Below are positions 1 to 5,741 of a stretch of DNA of 30,850 bases, one piece after another (the stretch's first letter is position 1; each line of letters starts with the position of its first letter). Made by a program: the position numbers and the translations under genes. The notes under the pieces are model-generated. The model ran no database searches, was not told where the DNA came from, and saw nothing but the letters and a program-made list of their open reading frames with translations. The stretch covers positions 1 to 30,850 of IMG/VR virus record IMGVR_UViG_3300037042_000209. One strand, 5' to 3'. The stretch comes from a virus.

Positions 1-171
1 CGGTTCGCGATGGGGTTGGTGGTTCATGTTTCAGGAATGAATTTGTATGTGAAGGCAAAGCGTCTGCATCAGGCGTTTGTAGATGCGAAGGCAAAACGAG
101 TGATCACCGTATGCGGTGGTCTGATAATCGACAGCGAATCTGGAGAATGGAGCGACTATGTACCTGCTTAA
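1..171 (+). CDS. C-terminal end of an unrecognised phage protein (5' partial)
   Basis: Frame 1 is open from the window edge to TAA at 169-171, giving 56 residues that end in SGEWSDYVPA. The start lies upstream of the window, or at the ATG at position 10. The fragment has an alternating polar and hydrophobic pattern, with a basic stretch (VKAKRLHQAFVDAKAKR) followed by a short hydrophobic strand (VITVCGGLIID). I do not recognise a family. It overlaps the start of the helicase gene by 14 bases, an arrangement typical of this genome. The opposite-strand reading looks like a shadow. The overlap and compact context support a real gene; a random open frame cannot be excluded at this length. Confidence 0.5.
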   Translation, partial: RFAMGLVVHVSGMNLYVKAKRLHQAFVDAKAKRVITVCGGLIIDSESGEWSDYVPA

Positions 172-1108
172 CGAAGATATTGATTTCTCGCAATACATGG
201 AGGAGACCGACCACAAGCAGAAGATCAAGCCTGCCCAATTGTGGGTGACAGAGCTTGAGGAGGAGTTGGTCAATCCACCTATCGACCGTAGCGTTGCTAT
301 GCCGTGGCTAGAGACGCAAGGAACCTTTGCGTTTCGTCCCGGTGAGGTGACCGTCTGGGCGGGAGCCAATGGCGGCGGTAAGAGCCTGATGACAGGTCAG
401 GTTGCTATGGGTCTGATCAAGCAAGACCAGCGTGTTTTGATCGCAAGCTTTGAGATGAAGCCCAAGGTATCGATCAAGCGGATGATGCGCCAGTTCGCAG
501 GTAAGTCGCTGGAGTCGGTTAATTACCACGTTGCCCCAGACGCGCAGAAGCGTGAGGCTTACGGGCGGTTCAAGATATTTGCTGGCGAAAAGCTTTGGTT
601 CTATGATCAGCAGGGTACGGTCAATGCCAAGCAGATGGCGGCGGTCTGTCGCTATGCTGCGGTCGAGATGAACATGAACCATATCTTCATCGACAGTTTA
701 ATGAAATGCGTATCAGGAGAGGATGACTACAATGCTCAGAAAGCGTTCATCGATGAGCTTACTGCTATTGCCCGTGATCATGATATTCATATCCATCTCG
801 TGCATCATATTCGCAAACTACAAAGTGATGAAGCTCGTCCATCAAAGTTTGACCTCCGTGGGTCGTCGTCTATCACAGATCAAGTGGACAATGTTTTGAT
901 TCTCTGGCGCAACAAGGCCAAGGAACACGCGATCCAGCAGAACAAGGAAGTAGATATGAGCTTGCCTGACGCTATGCTACTGTGCGAGAAGCAGCGTAAC
1001 GGCGATGCAGAGGAGTGGTATTCGTTTTGGTATCACGGTGACAGCCAGCAATTTATAGACAGGCAGGGCGCTATGCCGATGGACTTCGATGCAAAGGGAG
1101 ATTTTTGA
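158..1108 (+). CDS. DnaB/Twinkle-type replicative helicase (RecA-fold ATPase domain only)
   Basis: This 316-residue protein has the RecA-fold ATPase core of DnaB-family helicases, which unwind DNA at the phage replication fork as hexamers. Walker A is GANGGGKS (residues 69-76). Walker B is HIFIDS with D179. The motif HLVHHIRK (213-220) matches the DnaB H3 region, and DLRGSSSITDQVDNVLILWR (232-251) matches the H4 region with its arginine finger area. The N-terminal primase-interaction domain of DnaB is absent: only about 50 residues precede the core, so priming must come from another protein. The start ATG at 158 has GGAG at 149-152, five bases upstream. RusA and Ref-like nuclease genes follow, consistent with a replication-recombination operon. 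A RepA-like or KaiC-like ATPase is less likely given the H4 match. Confidence 0.88.
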   Translation: MYLLNEDIDFSQYMEETDHKQKIKPAQLWVTELEEELVNPPIDRSVAMPWLETQGTFAFRPGEVTVWAGANGGGKSLMTGQVAMGLIKQDQRVLIASFEMKPKVSIKRMMRQFAGKSLESVNYHVAPDAQKREAYGRFKIFAGEKLWFYDQQGTVNAKQMAAVCRYAAVEMNMNHIFIDSLMKCVSGEDDYNAQKAFIDELTAIARDHDIHIHLVHHIRKLQSDEARPSKFDLRGSSSITDQVDNVLILWRNKAKEHAIQQNKEVDMSLPDAMLLCEKQRNGDAEEWYSFWYHGDSQQFIDRQGAMPMDFDAKGDF

Positions 1109-1334
1109 TGAGGGGCAAGGCACTGATGAGTTCCGGCATCGTTGCCTTGTCCGACAAGTTATCCGCTGGCGTGTTACTGACCGCGATCTTGCTCACCAAT
1201 TTCTCAATGGGTGGACGAAGGATGGCAAATGGGTTCCCGGCTGGAATGAGCTCCATCCGAAATCGATACTTGAACGTGATATTCGCGCCCAGTGGAAGCT
1301 TGGCAACCGTGGAGAGAATGGTGATTGGAAATGA
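1089..1334 (+). CDS. small conserved phage protein, DUF7696-like
   Basis: This 81-residue protein has a conserved-looking core: RHRCLVRQVIRWR, an aromatic middle (KDGKWVPGWNEL) and a basic end, RAQWKLGNRGENGDW. The CxVR start and QWxxGNRG end resemble small proteins labelled DUF7696 next to helicase and RusA genes in other phages. That assignment is from memory and not secure. Function is unknown. The start at ATG 1089 overlaps the helicase end by 20 bases and has only a weak ribosome binding site. The stop overlaps the rusA start as ATGA. A second frame (ATG 1108) has a better Shine-Dalgarno sequence, but its protein composition looks like a shadow (see findings). Confidence 0.7.
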   Translation: MQREIFDEGQGTDEFRHRCLVRQVIRWRVTDRDLAHQFLNGWTKDGKWVPGWNELHPKSILERDIRAQWKLGNRGENGDWK

Positions 1335-1672
1335 TTGTTGAGTTGCCGTTCCCGCCTAGCGTGAATACCTACTGGCGAATATTCCAAAACAGGATGATCA
1401 TCAGTAAGGCTGGGCGGGAGTATCGCAAGGCGGTGCAGGACTGCATCATGTTGCAGAAGGCGAACAAACACTTAGGCGGAAACATATCGATAGTGATCGA
1501 GGCGTTTAGGCCAGACAACAGGATCCGCGATCTTGATAATTTGCTTAAAGCTTCATTAGACGGACTGGTTCATTCGGGCGTGATAATGGATGATTCTCAG
1601 ATACAAGACTTGAGAATATTTTGGGCAAAAGATAAGGGTGGCAAGTTGCTCATAAGCGTAGAAAGAATATAA
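1331..1672 (+). CDS. rusA: RusA-family Holliday junction resolvase
   Basis: This 113-residue protein matches RusA, a dimeric endonuclease that cuts Holliday junctions symmetrically. In phages it resolves recombination or branched replication intermediates before packaging. The N-terminal signature PFPPSVNTYWR (6-16) is the substrate-loop strand of the family. The catalytic region is RDLDNLLKASLDGL, with D67, D69 and K73. GVIMDDSQI (83-91) supplies D87/D88. All expected acidic residues are present, and the length is close to E. coli RusA (120). I chose ATG 1331 over the upstream TTG 1325 because it forms an ATGA overlap with the preceding stop and has GGTGAT five bases upstream. Confidence 0.93.
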   Translation: MIVELPFPPSVNTYWRIFQNRMIISKAGREYRKAVQDCIMLQKANKHLGGNISIVIEAFRPDNRIRDLDNLLKASLDGLVHSGVIMDDSQIQDLRIFWAKDKGGKLLISVERI

Positions 1673-1687
1673 AGAAGGTGATCAATT

Positions 1688-1852
1688 GTGTTGGAAAAGA
1701 ATCAGGGGTCGGCAGTGCCGAAGTGGTGTACGAACTGCCAGCAGAGGAAGCCAGTTAGTGGCGGTGAGCAGGTAAAGTTTGCAAATGGTCTGAGACAGCG
1801 TTGGGTGTGCGAGCAATGCTTACAAAGGAAAAAACAAAATGGACGAATTTGA
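1688..1852 (+). CDS. small zinc-ribbon protein
   Basis: A 54-residue protein starting at GTG with a good Shine-Dalgarno (AAGGTG at 1675-1680, seven bases upstream). It has two CxxC pairs: WCTNCQ at residues 13-18 and VCEQCL at 40-45. The spacing is right for one structural zinc ribbon. The rest is basic and polar, ending in QRKKQNGRI. Such small zinc proteins are frequent in early phage regions, and some bind host RNA polymerase or nucleic acid, but nothing here fixes a function. It overlaps the next gene by 14 bases. Confidence 0.7.
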   Translation: MLEKNQGSAVPKWCTNCQQRKPVSGGEQVKFANGLRQRWVCEQCLQRKKQNGRI

Positions 1853-1946
1853 TTTAATGATAGCGGTAGCGGTAGCGATTTTTGGCGTGATTTGTATGTT
1901 CGCTGTATTTGGGTTGGCTCACGCTTTTCTTTTGTGGTTAGGTTAA
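1839..1946 (+). CDS. single-span small membrane protein
   Basis: A 35-residue peptide starting at ATG 1839, with AAGGAA (1825-1830) eight bases upstream. An acidic N-terminus (MDEFD) is followed by one continuous hydrophobic segment, residues 6-33, ending in LLWLG. It is predicted to insert in the inner membrane as a single helix. The start lies inside the end of the zinc-ribbon gene, and the stop falls just before the next ATG. Function unknown. The good ribosome site and the helix-only composition favour a real gene. Confidence 0.6.
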   Translation: MDEFDLMIAVAVAIFGVICMFAVFGLAHAFLLWLG

Positions 1947-1949
1947 GCC

Positions 1950-2303
1950 ATGAACGAAGATACCGTTGATCTGCCAAGAGACATCGATCCTCATAGAGCC
2001 GTTGATCGCATCATCATCAACAGCAAGAAGTACGCAAAGGCCAAGGCCGAGCGGATCTACATGGAAGAGTACCGCAAGAGCTTGAAGGCGATCATCATGA
2101 AGCGTTCGCTAGAGTCGAGCGTTAATGCCCAAGAGCGCGAAGCATATAGTGACCCAGAGTACACCGATTGGCTGAAGAAGCTCCGGATCGCTATTGAGGT
2201 CGAGGAGCAGTTACGCTGGGAGATGGTAGCGGCGCAGGCAAGGGTCGAGGTCTGGCGGTCGCAGGAGGCTAGCAATCGGGTTGAAGGGAAACTCACTCTG
2301 TGA
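1950..2303 (+). CDS. conserved phage protein that pairs with a Ref-like nuclease gene
   Basis: This 117-residue, mostly helical and charged protein carries the segments KKYAKAKAERIYMEEYRKSL (27-46), SSVNAQEREAYSDPEYTDWL (56-75) and WEMVAAQARVEVWRSQEASN (91-110). I recognise this pattern from small phage proteins commonly found directly upstream of a Ref/HNH nuclease, as here (GTGA overlap with the next gene). No enzymatic motif is visible. A role linked to recombination or DNA-end handling is inferred from position only. The helices suggest a coiled coil or DNA-binding scaffold. Confidence 0.8.
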   Translation: MNEDTVDLPRDIDPHRAVDRIIINSKKYAKAKAERIYMEEYRKSLKAIIMKRSLESSVNAQEREAYSDPEYTDWLKKLRIAIEVEEQLRWEMVAAQARVEVWRSQEASNRVEGKLTL

Positions 2304-2593
2304 ACAATAAGCTCAACGCAGCCGAACGCAAGCACCTCCTGCGGGTCAAGAGCCTGCCCTGTTCGGTTTGCAATGCCCCGCCCCCAAGCGCCGCCCACCA
2401 TATCAATCAAGGCCAACAGTACACCACCGTGGCGCTCTGCTACGACTGTCACCAAGGGTCGATGATGGGCTGGCATGGGAACAAGCGGGCATGGGCTATC
2501 CGCAAGATGGACGAGCTAGATGCCTTAAATGTAACTATCCAGCGGCTCCTGACCGATGGGATGTCGTTGGAGAGGGATACCGTACCTTTTTAA
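2300..2593 (+). CDS. Ref-like RecA-dependent HNH nuclease
   Basis: This 97-residue protein matches the Ref (recombination enhancement function) nuclease type first known from phage P1, where RecA filaments direct cutting. Zinc and catalytic residues are visible: LPCSVC (19-24), AHHINQG (32-38, with the HH pair), ALCYDCHQGSMMGWHG (45-60), and a family-typical tail, RKMDELDALNVTIQRL (67-82). The start is GTG 2300, overlapping the preceding stop as GTGA. It ends at TAA 2593, immediately before the first promoter cassette, so it is probably the last gene of the replication operon. A generic HNH endonuclease is the alternative. Confidence 0.8.
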   Translation: MNNKLNAAERKHLLRVKSLPCSVCNAPPPSAAHHINQGQQYTTVALCYDCHQGSMMGWHGNKRAWAIRKMDELDALNVTIQRLLTDGMSLERDTVPF

Positions 2594-2612
2594 ATTATTT
2601 TGCAAAAAGTTG

Positions 2613-2665
2613 TTGACAGGTCGTTTAAGCTCAAGTTACATTACGCCTACGGTCACTTGAGACCG
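2613..2665 (+). promoter_or_regulatory. promoter cassette 1: -35/-10 plus 5' terminal hairpin
   Basis: TTGACA (2613-2618), an 18-base spacer and TACATT (2637-2642) form a sigma70-type promoter. An AT-rich tract (taaattattttgcaaaaag) lies upstream like an UP element. Seven bases after the -10 a hairpin begins: CGGTC (2650-2654), a six-base loop, GACCG (2661-2665). It is followed by GACAGCGAAT and AAGGAG (2676-2681), then ATG at 2689. The same layout recurs three more times downstream (see findings). An alternative -10, TTACAT with a 17-base spacer, overlaps. Confidence 0.75.
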
Positions 2666-2688
2666 GACAGCGAATAAGGAGCGACACC

Positions 2689-2976
2689 ATGAAGAACGAC
2701 CTCAACACCATCGACACACTCGGCACACTCTTGGCTCAGATCGCCGATCTGGAAAAGCAGGCCAGCGCCATCAAGGACGACCTCAAGGATTCGGCTACTG
2801 CTCCCGGCGGCAGCAAAGTATTCGAGGGTGACCTGTTCAAAGCTACCGTGGTCGAGTCAAACCGCAGCACCATCGACTGGAAGCAGTTGTCTGCTGACCT
2901 CGGCATCAGCGCCGATGTACTCGCCAAGTACACCAAGACTGCTGCTGTCTTCGCTGTCAAAGTCACTTCACGTTAA
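2689..2976 (+). CDS. conserved small early phage protein
   Basis: This 95-residue protein begins with a coiled-coil-like helix (LGTLLAQIADLEKQASAIKD, 11-30). A beta segment (GDLFKATVVESNRSTIDWKQ) and a short helical end (LGISADVLAKYTKTAAVFAV) follow. I recognise the general pattern from small phage proteins of unknown function. The leading helix resembles those of host-nuclease-inhibitor-type small proteins, but that comparison is weak. It is the first gene after promoter cassette 1, with AAGGAG seven bases before the ATG, so high early expression is expected. The next gene starts 14 bases after its stop with a cassette-type ribosome site. Confidence 0.8.
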   Translation: MKNDLNTIDTLGTLLAQIADLEKQASAIKDDLKDSATAPGGSKVFEGDLFKATVVESNRSTIDWKQLSADLGISADVLAKYTKTAAVFAVKVTSR

Positions 2977-2989
2977 TCAGGAGCGAATC

Positions 2990-3307
2990 ATGGAAAACTT
3001 TCAAGCAATCTACGATGAGGCACTGGCTGCTGCTGTTAAGGCTGAAGCAGATTACATGGCGCAATACGGTGAGCCAATGTACTGCGGCTTTGCATGGGTC
3101 GAAATCCCAAATGGTCGCAGCAAGTTTGTGAACTGGTTGAAGAAAAACAAGATCGGTGACAAGCACTGGAAGAAGGGCTGGCAGATCTGGAACCCGGCAG
3201 GTAACTTCACCCAGTCGATGGACATCAAAGAAGCTGGCGCATATGCTTTCGTAAAAGTTCTGCGCTCGCATGGCATCGACGCAGTGTCGGCTTCCAGAGC
3301 AGACTGA
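2990..3307 (+). CDS. conserved phage protein of unknown function (CGFAWV family)
   Basis: This 105-residue protein contains the motif YCGFAWVEI followed by NGRSKFVNWLKKN, then WQIWNPAGNFTQSMDIKEAG and AFVKVLRSHGIDAVSASRAD. This order (CGFAWV, glycine-serine-lysine loop, small aromatic strand, helix, and a final GI..ASR segment) is familiar from many environmental phages as an unnamed compact alpha/beta protein. No catalytic set is evident. The start is ATG 2990, because the sequence CAGGAGCGAATCATG before it is the same ribosome-site block used in the promoter cassettes. Longer upstream readings in this frame would overlap the previous gene. Confidence 0.8.
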   Translation: MENFQAIYDEALAAAVKAEADYMAQYGEPMYCGFAWVEIPNGRSKFVNWLKKNKIGDKHWKKGWQIWNPAGNFTQSMDIKEAGAYAFVKVLRSHGIDAVSASRAD

Positions 3308-3315
3308 GGGGTAGC

Positions 3316-3642
3316 ATGAAACAATTCAAAGTCAATAAAATTACCGACGCGATTGATGATCTGTCGGTGAAAATTCAAAAAGAGGCAATGATGGAAAACG
3401 AACAAATGGAAGCGGCAGCGGTGGAAATTTCGATGTTCAACAGTGGTTGTGACTTAGTGCTTAGTCACATTGAAAGACGGATTGTTGAGTTGGAAAGTGA
3501 AAACGAGCCGGTCGCCGACAAATACGAAAAGCTCTTGCGGTTGATCGTAAAAATGCGGGCAACGGTGAGCAGGCATACCGCACCGAAGGCGGAGGAGCCA
3601 TCAATTATGGTTCCAGACCAGCAGATCATCATAGCCAGCTAA
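3316..3642 (+). CDS. hypothetical helical protein
   Basis: A 108-residue protein starting at ATG 3316, with GAGGGG a few bases upstream. Most of it is predicted helix with heptad-like spacing (DDLSVKIQKEAMMENEQMEA, and later HIERRIVELESENEPVADKY). The tail is flexible and proline-containing (APKAEEPSIMVPDQQ). I do not recognise a family. It sits eight bases after the previous stop, so it is probably co-transcribed from cassette 1. Coiled-coil oligomerisation is the only supportable property. Confidence 0.65.
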   Translation: MKQFKVNKITDAIDDLSVKIQKEAMMENEQMEAAAVEISMFNSGCDLVLSHIERRIVELESENEPVADKYEKLLRLIVKMRATVSRHTAPKAEEPSIMVPDQQIIIAS

Positions 3643-3756
3643 CTTGGGGGCGAAACTGATCACGGGAAGCCGTGAGCGACGAACGCCCAGCCGGAGGTGG
3701 CGTGTAACGCTGGCATGGGGGGTGGGGGATGTCTCCTGCCCCACCGAAAATAATTG
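3643..3756 (+). other. GC-rich structured interval between early genes
   Basis: This stretch lies between a stop codon and promoter cassette 2 and is dense in inverted repeats. These are CACGG/CCGTG (3661-3665 with 3670-3674, loop GAAG), GCGT/ACGC (3700-3703 with 3707-3710), CCAGC with GCTGG around it, and GGTGGGG/CCCCACC (3721-3727 with 3739-3745). A 38-codon frame from TTG 3644 to TGA 3760 is open but has no ribosome site. The interval may be the structured 3' end of the upstream transcript, a small RNA, or a decayed or very small gene. Confidence 0.4.
3721..3745 (+). terminator. candidate hairpin terminator without a clear U tract
   Basis: A seven-pair stem (GGTGGGG with CCCCACC) and an 11-base loop sit just before promoter cassette 2. 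The following bases are GAAAATAATT rather than a run of T, so intrinsic termination would be weak. Position between an upstream stop and a new promoter supports the call. Confidence 0.35.
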
Positions 3757-3806
3757 TTGACGAGGTCAAATAATCTAATATATAGTTACATCACTGCAAT
3801 GTGCAG
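3757..3806 (+). promoter_or_regulatory. promoter cassette 2: -35/-10 plus 5' terminal hairpin
   Basis: TTGACG (3757-3762), 18 bases, then TATAGT (3781-3786, five of six matches to consensus). Seven bases later the hairpin CTGCA (3794-3798), loop ATG, TGCAG (3802-3806). It continues with GACAGCGAATCAGGAGCGAATC and ATG at 3829. The conserved TACATCA block lies between the -10 and the hairpin. Confidence 0.8.
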
Positions 3807-3828
3807 GACAGCGAATCAGGAGCGAATC

Positions 3829-4683
3829 ATGGTTGACTTTGACGATCTGGAAACACCACTGGCAGCATTCAAGACTGCCTCCACCCCTACCAAGACGGTC
3901 TACGTCGAGAACTGCAAGAAGTGCAATGGCGCTGGTCGCGTGACCATCGGCTACATGAATCCCCGTAGCGTGGTCTGTTTCGGCTGCGACGGCGTTGGCA
4001 AGCACGAGTTCAAGACCTCCCCAGAGTACCGCACTAAGGCCAAAGCATCCGCCCAGAAGCGCAAGGAAGCCGCTCAGGACGCGATTACCGCTCAGGTGGC
4101 AGTCTGGGTCGAGCAGAACCCTGCGGAGGCCGCATGGATCGATTCTGAGGCTCCACGCTTTGAGTTTGCCCGCGCCATGCAGGATGCCCTCAACAAGTAC
4201 GGCTCCCTGACCGAGAAGCAGATGGCTACCGTCCAGCGCCTGACTGCTCAGTCTGCCGAGCGCCTTGCGAAGTGGGCTGCTGAGAAGGCCGCTACTACCG
4301 AGGCTGCTCCGACCGTGACCGTCGAGAAGATCGAACAGGCATTCACTAGCGCCAAGGAGAGCGGCATCAAGTACCCACGCCTGCGCCTCGACACATTTGT
4401 CTTCACTGCTGCCCCAGAAGCTGGCAAGAATGCAGGCGCTCTGTACGTCAAAGAAGGCGAGGAGTACCTCGGCAAGATCCTCGGCGGCAAGTTCCTCAAA
4501 GTCCGTTCCTGCGGCGCTGAGACCGAGTCCCGTGTTGTGGCTGCTGCCAGCAATCCAGAGGCTGCTGCTGTGGCCTACGGCAACCGTGTTGGCTCCTGCT
4601 CCTGCTGCGGCAAGACGCTGTCCAACAAGGCCAGCATCGACCGTGGGATTGGCCCCATCTGCGCCGACAAGTACGGCTGGTAA
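3829..4683 (+). CDS. two-zinc-site protein: DnaJ-type CxxCxGxG motifs plus C-terminal DUF6011-like finger
   Basis: This 284-residue protein has a DnaJ-like zinc site near the N-terminus: CKKCNGAG with C29/C32 and CFGCDGVG with C50/C53. A long alanine-, glutamate- and lysine-rich helical middle follows (about 65-180). The C-terminus is GSCSCCGKTLSN...GIGPICADKYGW, with C257, C259/C260 and C278; this fits the DUF6011-type zinc finger seen at protein ends in phages. The start is ATG 3829 because it sits at the cassette ribosome site; upstream in-frame starts fall inside the promoter. Function is unknown; a nucleic-acid-binding or host-interaction role is inferred. It is expressed alone from cassette 2. 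Confidence 0.8.
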   Translation: MVDFDDLETPLAAFKTASTPTKTVYVENCKKCNGAGRVTIGYMNPRSVVCFGCDGVGKHEFKTSPEYRTKAKASAQKRKEAAQDAITAQVAVWVEQNPAEAAWIDSEAPRFEFARAMQDALNKYGSLTEKQMATVQRLTAQSAERLAKWAAEKAATTEAAPTVTVEKIEQAFTSAKESGIKYPRLRLDTFVFTAAPEAGKNAGALYVKEGEEYLGKILGGKFLKVRSCGAETESRVVAAASNPEAAAVAYGNRVGSCSCCGKTLSNKASIDRGIGPICADKYGW

Positions 4684-4708
4684 AAATATTTAAAATATTT
4701 TGCGAAAA

Positions 4709-4764
4709 GGGGTTGACAGCCCCTGATCGTTTAACCTAAGATTACATCACTGACACGTTGTCAG
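4709..4764 (+). promoter_or_regulatory. promoter cassette 3: dyad over -35, -10 and 5' terminal hairpin
   Basis: TTGACA (4713-4718), 18 bases, TAAGAT (4737-4742). The -35 lies between GGGG (4709-4712) and CCCC (4720-4723), an inverted repeat that could be an operator or weak terminator. Seven bases after the -10 the hairpin CTGACA (4750-4755), loop CGT, TGTCAG (4759-4764) begins. GACAGCGAATTTAAGGAGCG and ATG 4789 follow. Upstream (4681-4708) is strongly AT-rich, like an UP element. Confidence 0.8.
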
Positions 4765-4788
4765 GACAGCGAATTTAAGGAGCGAATT

Positions 4789-5025
4789 ATGAACAAGCAA
4801 ATCACAATGTACGGCTGCGACATCAACGAATTTGTGGCCTCGGTCAAGGACGGCATCACCTACAAGCTGTCCGGCGCAAACATGGTCGTGGCTGGCCTGA
4901 TGTCCGACGCGCAGGAGATGATGGCTCACGGCGACACCGAGAGCGCCCGCCAGACCCTGAACCAAGCCAAGCACATCCTGTTCATGATCATGGACGGCGA
5001 ACTGGTCGGCACTGTCCCCCGTTAA
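4789..5025 (+). CDS. hypothetical small early protein
   Basis: A 78-residue protein directly behind promoter cassette 3, with AAGGAG seven to eight bases before ATG 4789. It looks like a short strand (QITMYGCDINEFVASV) followed by two amphipathic helices (GANMVVAGLMSDAQEMMAHG and ESARQTLNQAKHILFMIMDG). No known motif is visible. It is flanked on both sides by promoter cassettes, so it is a single-gene transcription unit expected to be strongly expressed early. Function unknown. Confidence 0.75.
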   Translation: MNKQITMYGCDINEFVASVKDGITYKLSGANMVVAGLMSDAQEMMAHGDTESARQTLNQAKHILFMIMDGELVGTVPR

Positions 5026-5039
5026 AAATATTTGCAAAA

Positions 5040-5094
5040 GGGGGTTGACACCCCCTAACTGTTTAACCTAAGATTACATCACTGCACTTCGCAG
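5040..5094 (+). promoter_or_regulatory. promoter cassette 4: dyad over -35, -10 and 5' terminal hairpin
   Basis: TTGACA (5045-5050), 18 bases, TAAGAT (5069-5074). The -35 is centred in GGGGG (5040-5044) and CCCCC (5051-5055). Seven bases after the -10 is the hairpin CTGC (5082-5085), loop ACTTC, GCAG (5091-5094). GACATTGAATAAGGAGCGAATC and ATG 5117 follow. From GTTTAACCTAAG to TACATCACTG it is nearly identical to cassette 3. Confidence 0.8.
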
Positions 5095-5116
5095 GACATT
5101 GAATAAGGAGCGAATC

Positions 5117-5566
5117 ATGTTGCACTTCCAAGTAAACGCAGAGAAAGAAATCGTCGCAGTAGCCACCGAGTACCCACAGGGCGAGAAGCAGTGGGCATCC
5201 AACAGCGCCGATGGTTCGGGCTGGATGACCCGCCACGACTTTAAGTCGCTGGATCACGCAGGCGAGATCGCTGCATCGGCTACAGAGGCCACAGGCAAGC
5301 TCTACCTGCCCGTTGACAGTGGTTCCGGTGTCTGGCCTCGCTTTGACGTTATCGAGGCTCCAATGGTCGGTGACAACGTCTCCTACGCCTTCAATGGCGA
5401 CTACTACCCATGTGGTCAGATTAAGTCGATCAGCGCCAGCTTCCGCCTGATCACCACGACCGAAGGCCAGAAGTTCTACCGTCGCAAGCAGTCTGCTAAC
5501 TGGAAGTACAACGGCGTATGGTCACTGGTTGACGGTCACCACAGCGAACTGAACCCGAGCTTCTAA
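5117..5566 (+). CDS. conserved phage protein with SH3-like C-terminal segment
   Basis: This 149-residue protein has a beta-rich C-terminal part: VGDNVSYAFNGDYYPCGQIK, then a ITTTEGQKFYRRKQSANWKY stretch and WSLVDGHHSELNPSF at the end. I recognise this tail from many environmental phages, alone or fused to other N-termini. It looks like a small SH3/Tudor-like beta barrel, which is an inference. The start is ATG 5117, matching the cassette ribosome site, rather than upstream in-frame codons in the leader. It is the last gene before a strong terminator. Function unknown. Confidence 0.8.
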   Translation: MLHFQVNAEKEIVAVATEYPQGEKQWASNSADGSGWMTRHDFKSLDHAGEIAASATEATGKLYLPVDSGSGVWPRFDVIEAPMVGDNVSYAFNGDYYPCGQIKSISASFRLITTTEGQKFYRRKQSANWKYNGVWSLVDGHHSELNPSF

Positions 5567-5573
5567 TCAACCC

Positions 5574-5596
5574 GCCCCGGTTCGCCGGGGCATTTT
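5574..5596 (+). terminator. intrinsic terminator with TTCG tetraloop
   Basis: GCCCCGG (5574-5580), TTCG, CCGGGGC (5585-5591), then ATTTT. A perfect seven-pair GC stem with a stable tetraloop, eight bases after the stop of the preceding gene. It separates the early cassette genes from the following operon. Confidence 0.85.
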
Positions 5597-5609
5597 CCGA
5601 AAACTCATC

Positions 5610-5741
5610 ATGAAAAATACAGCCCCAGTTTCTTTGACAGAACCCCCAAAAGATGTTGATTGGGAATTTGAGCGCCGCGAGGAAGCCCGCCTTGACGCTA
5701 TGTACGACGCACGTTGCGACCGGGAGGATGACGATGCTTGA
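5610..5741 (+). CDS. small acidic hypothetical protein
   Basis: A 43-residue open frame from ATG 5610 to TGA 5741: an N-terminal polar part (MKNTAPVSLTEPPKDVDWEF) and an acidic, arginine-rich helix (ERREEARLDAMYDARCDRED). No strong Shine-Dalgarno is visible upstream. Its end overlaps the next start by eight bases, and the next gene's ribosome site (GGGAGG) lies inside it, so it may provide translational coupling. Real-gene status is moderately supported by codon use and overlap. Confidence 0.5.
   Translation: MKNTAPVSLTEPPKDVDWEFERREEARLDAMYDARCDREDDDA

Noticed and set aside
2613-5119. CRISPR-like array from the repeated cassettes
   Set aside because: The repeats are hundreds of bases apart, each is followed by a gene, and they carry promoter and ribosome-site elements.
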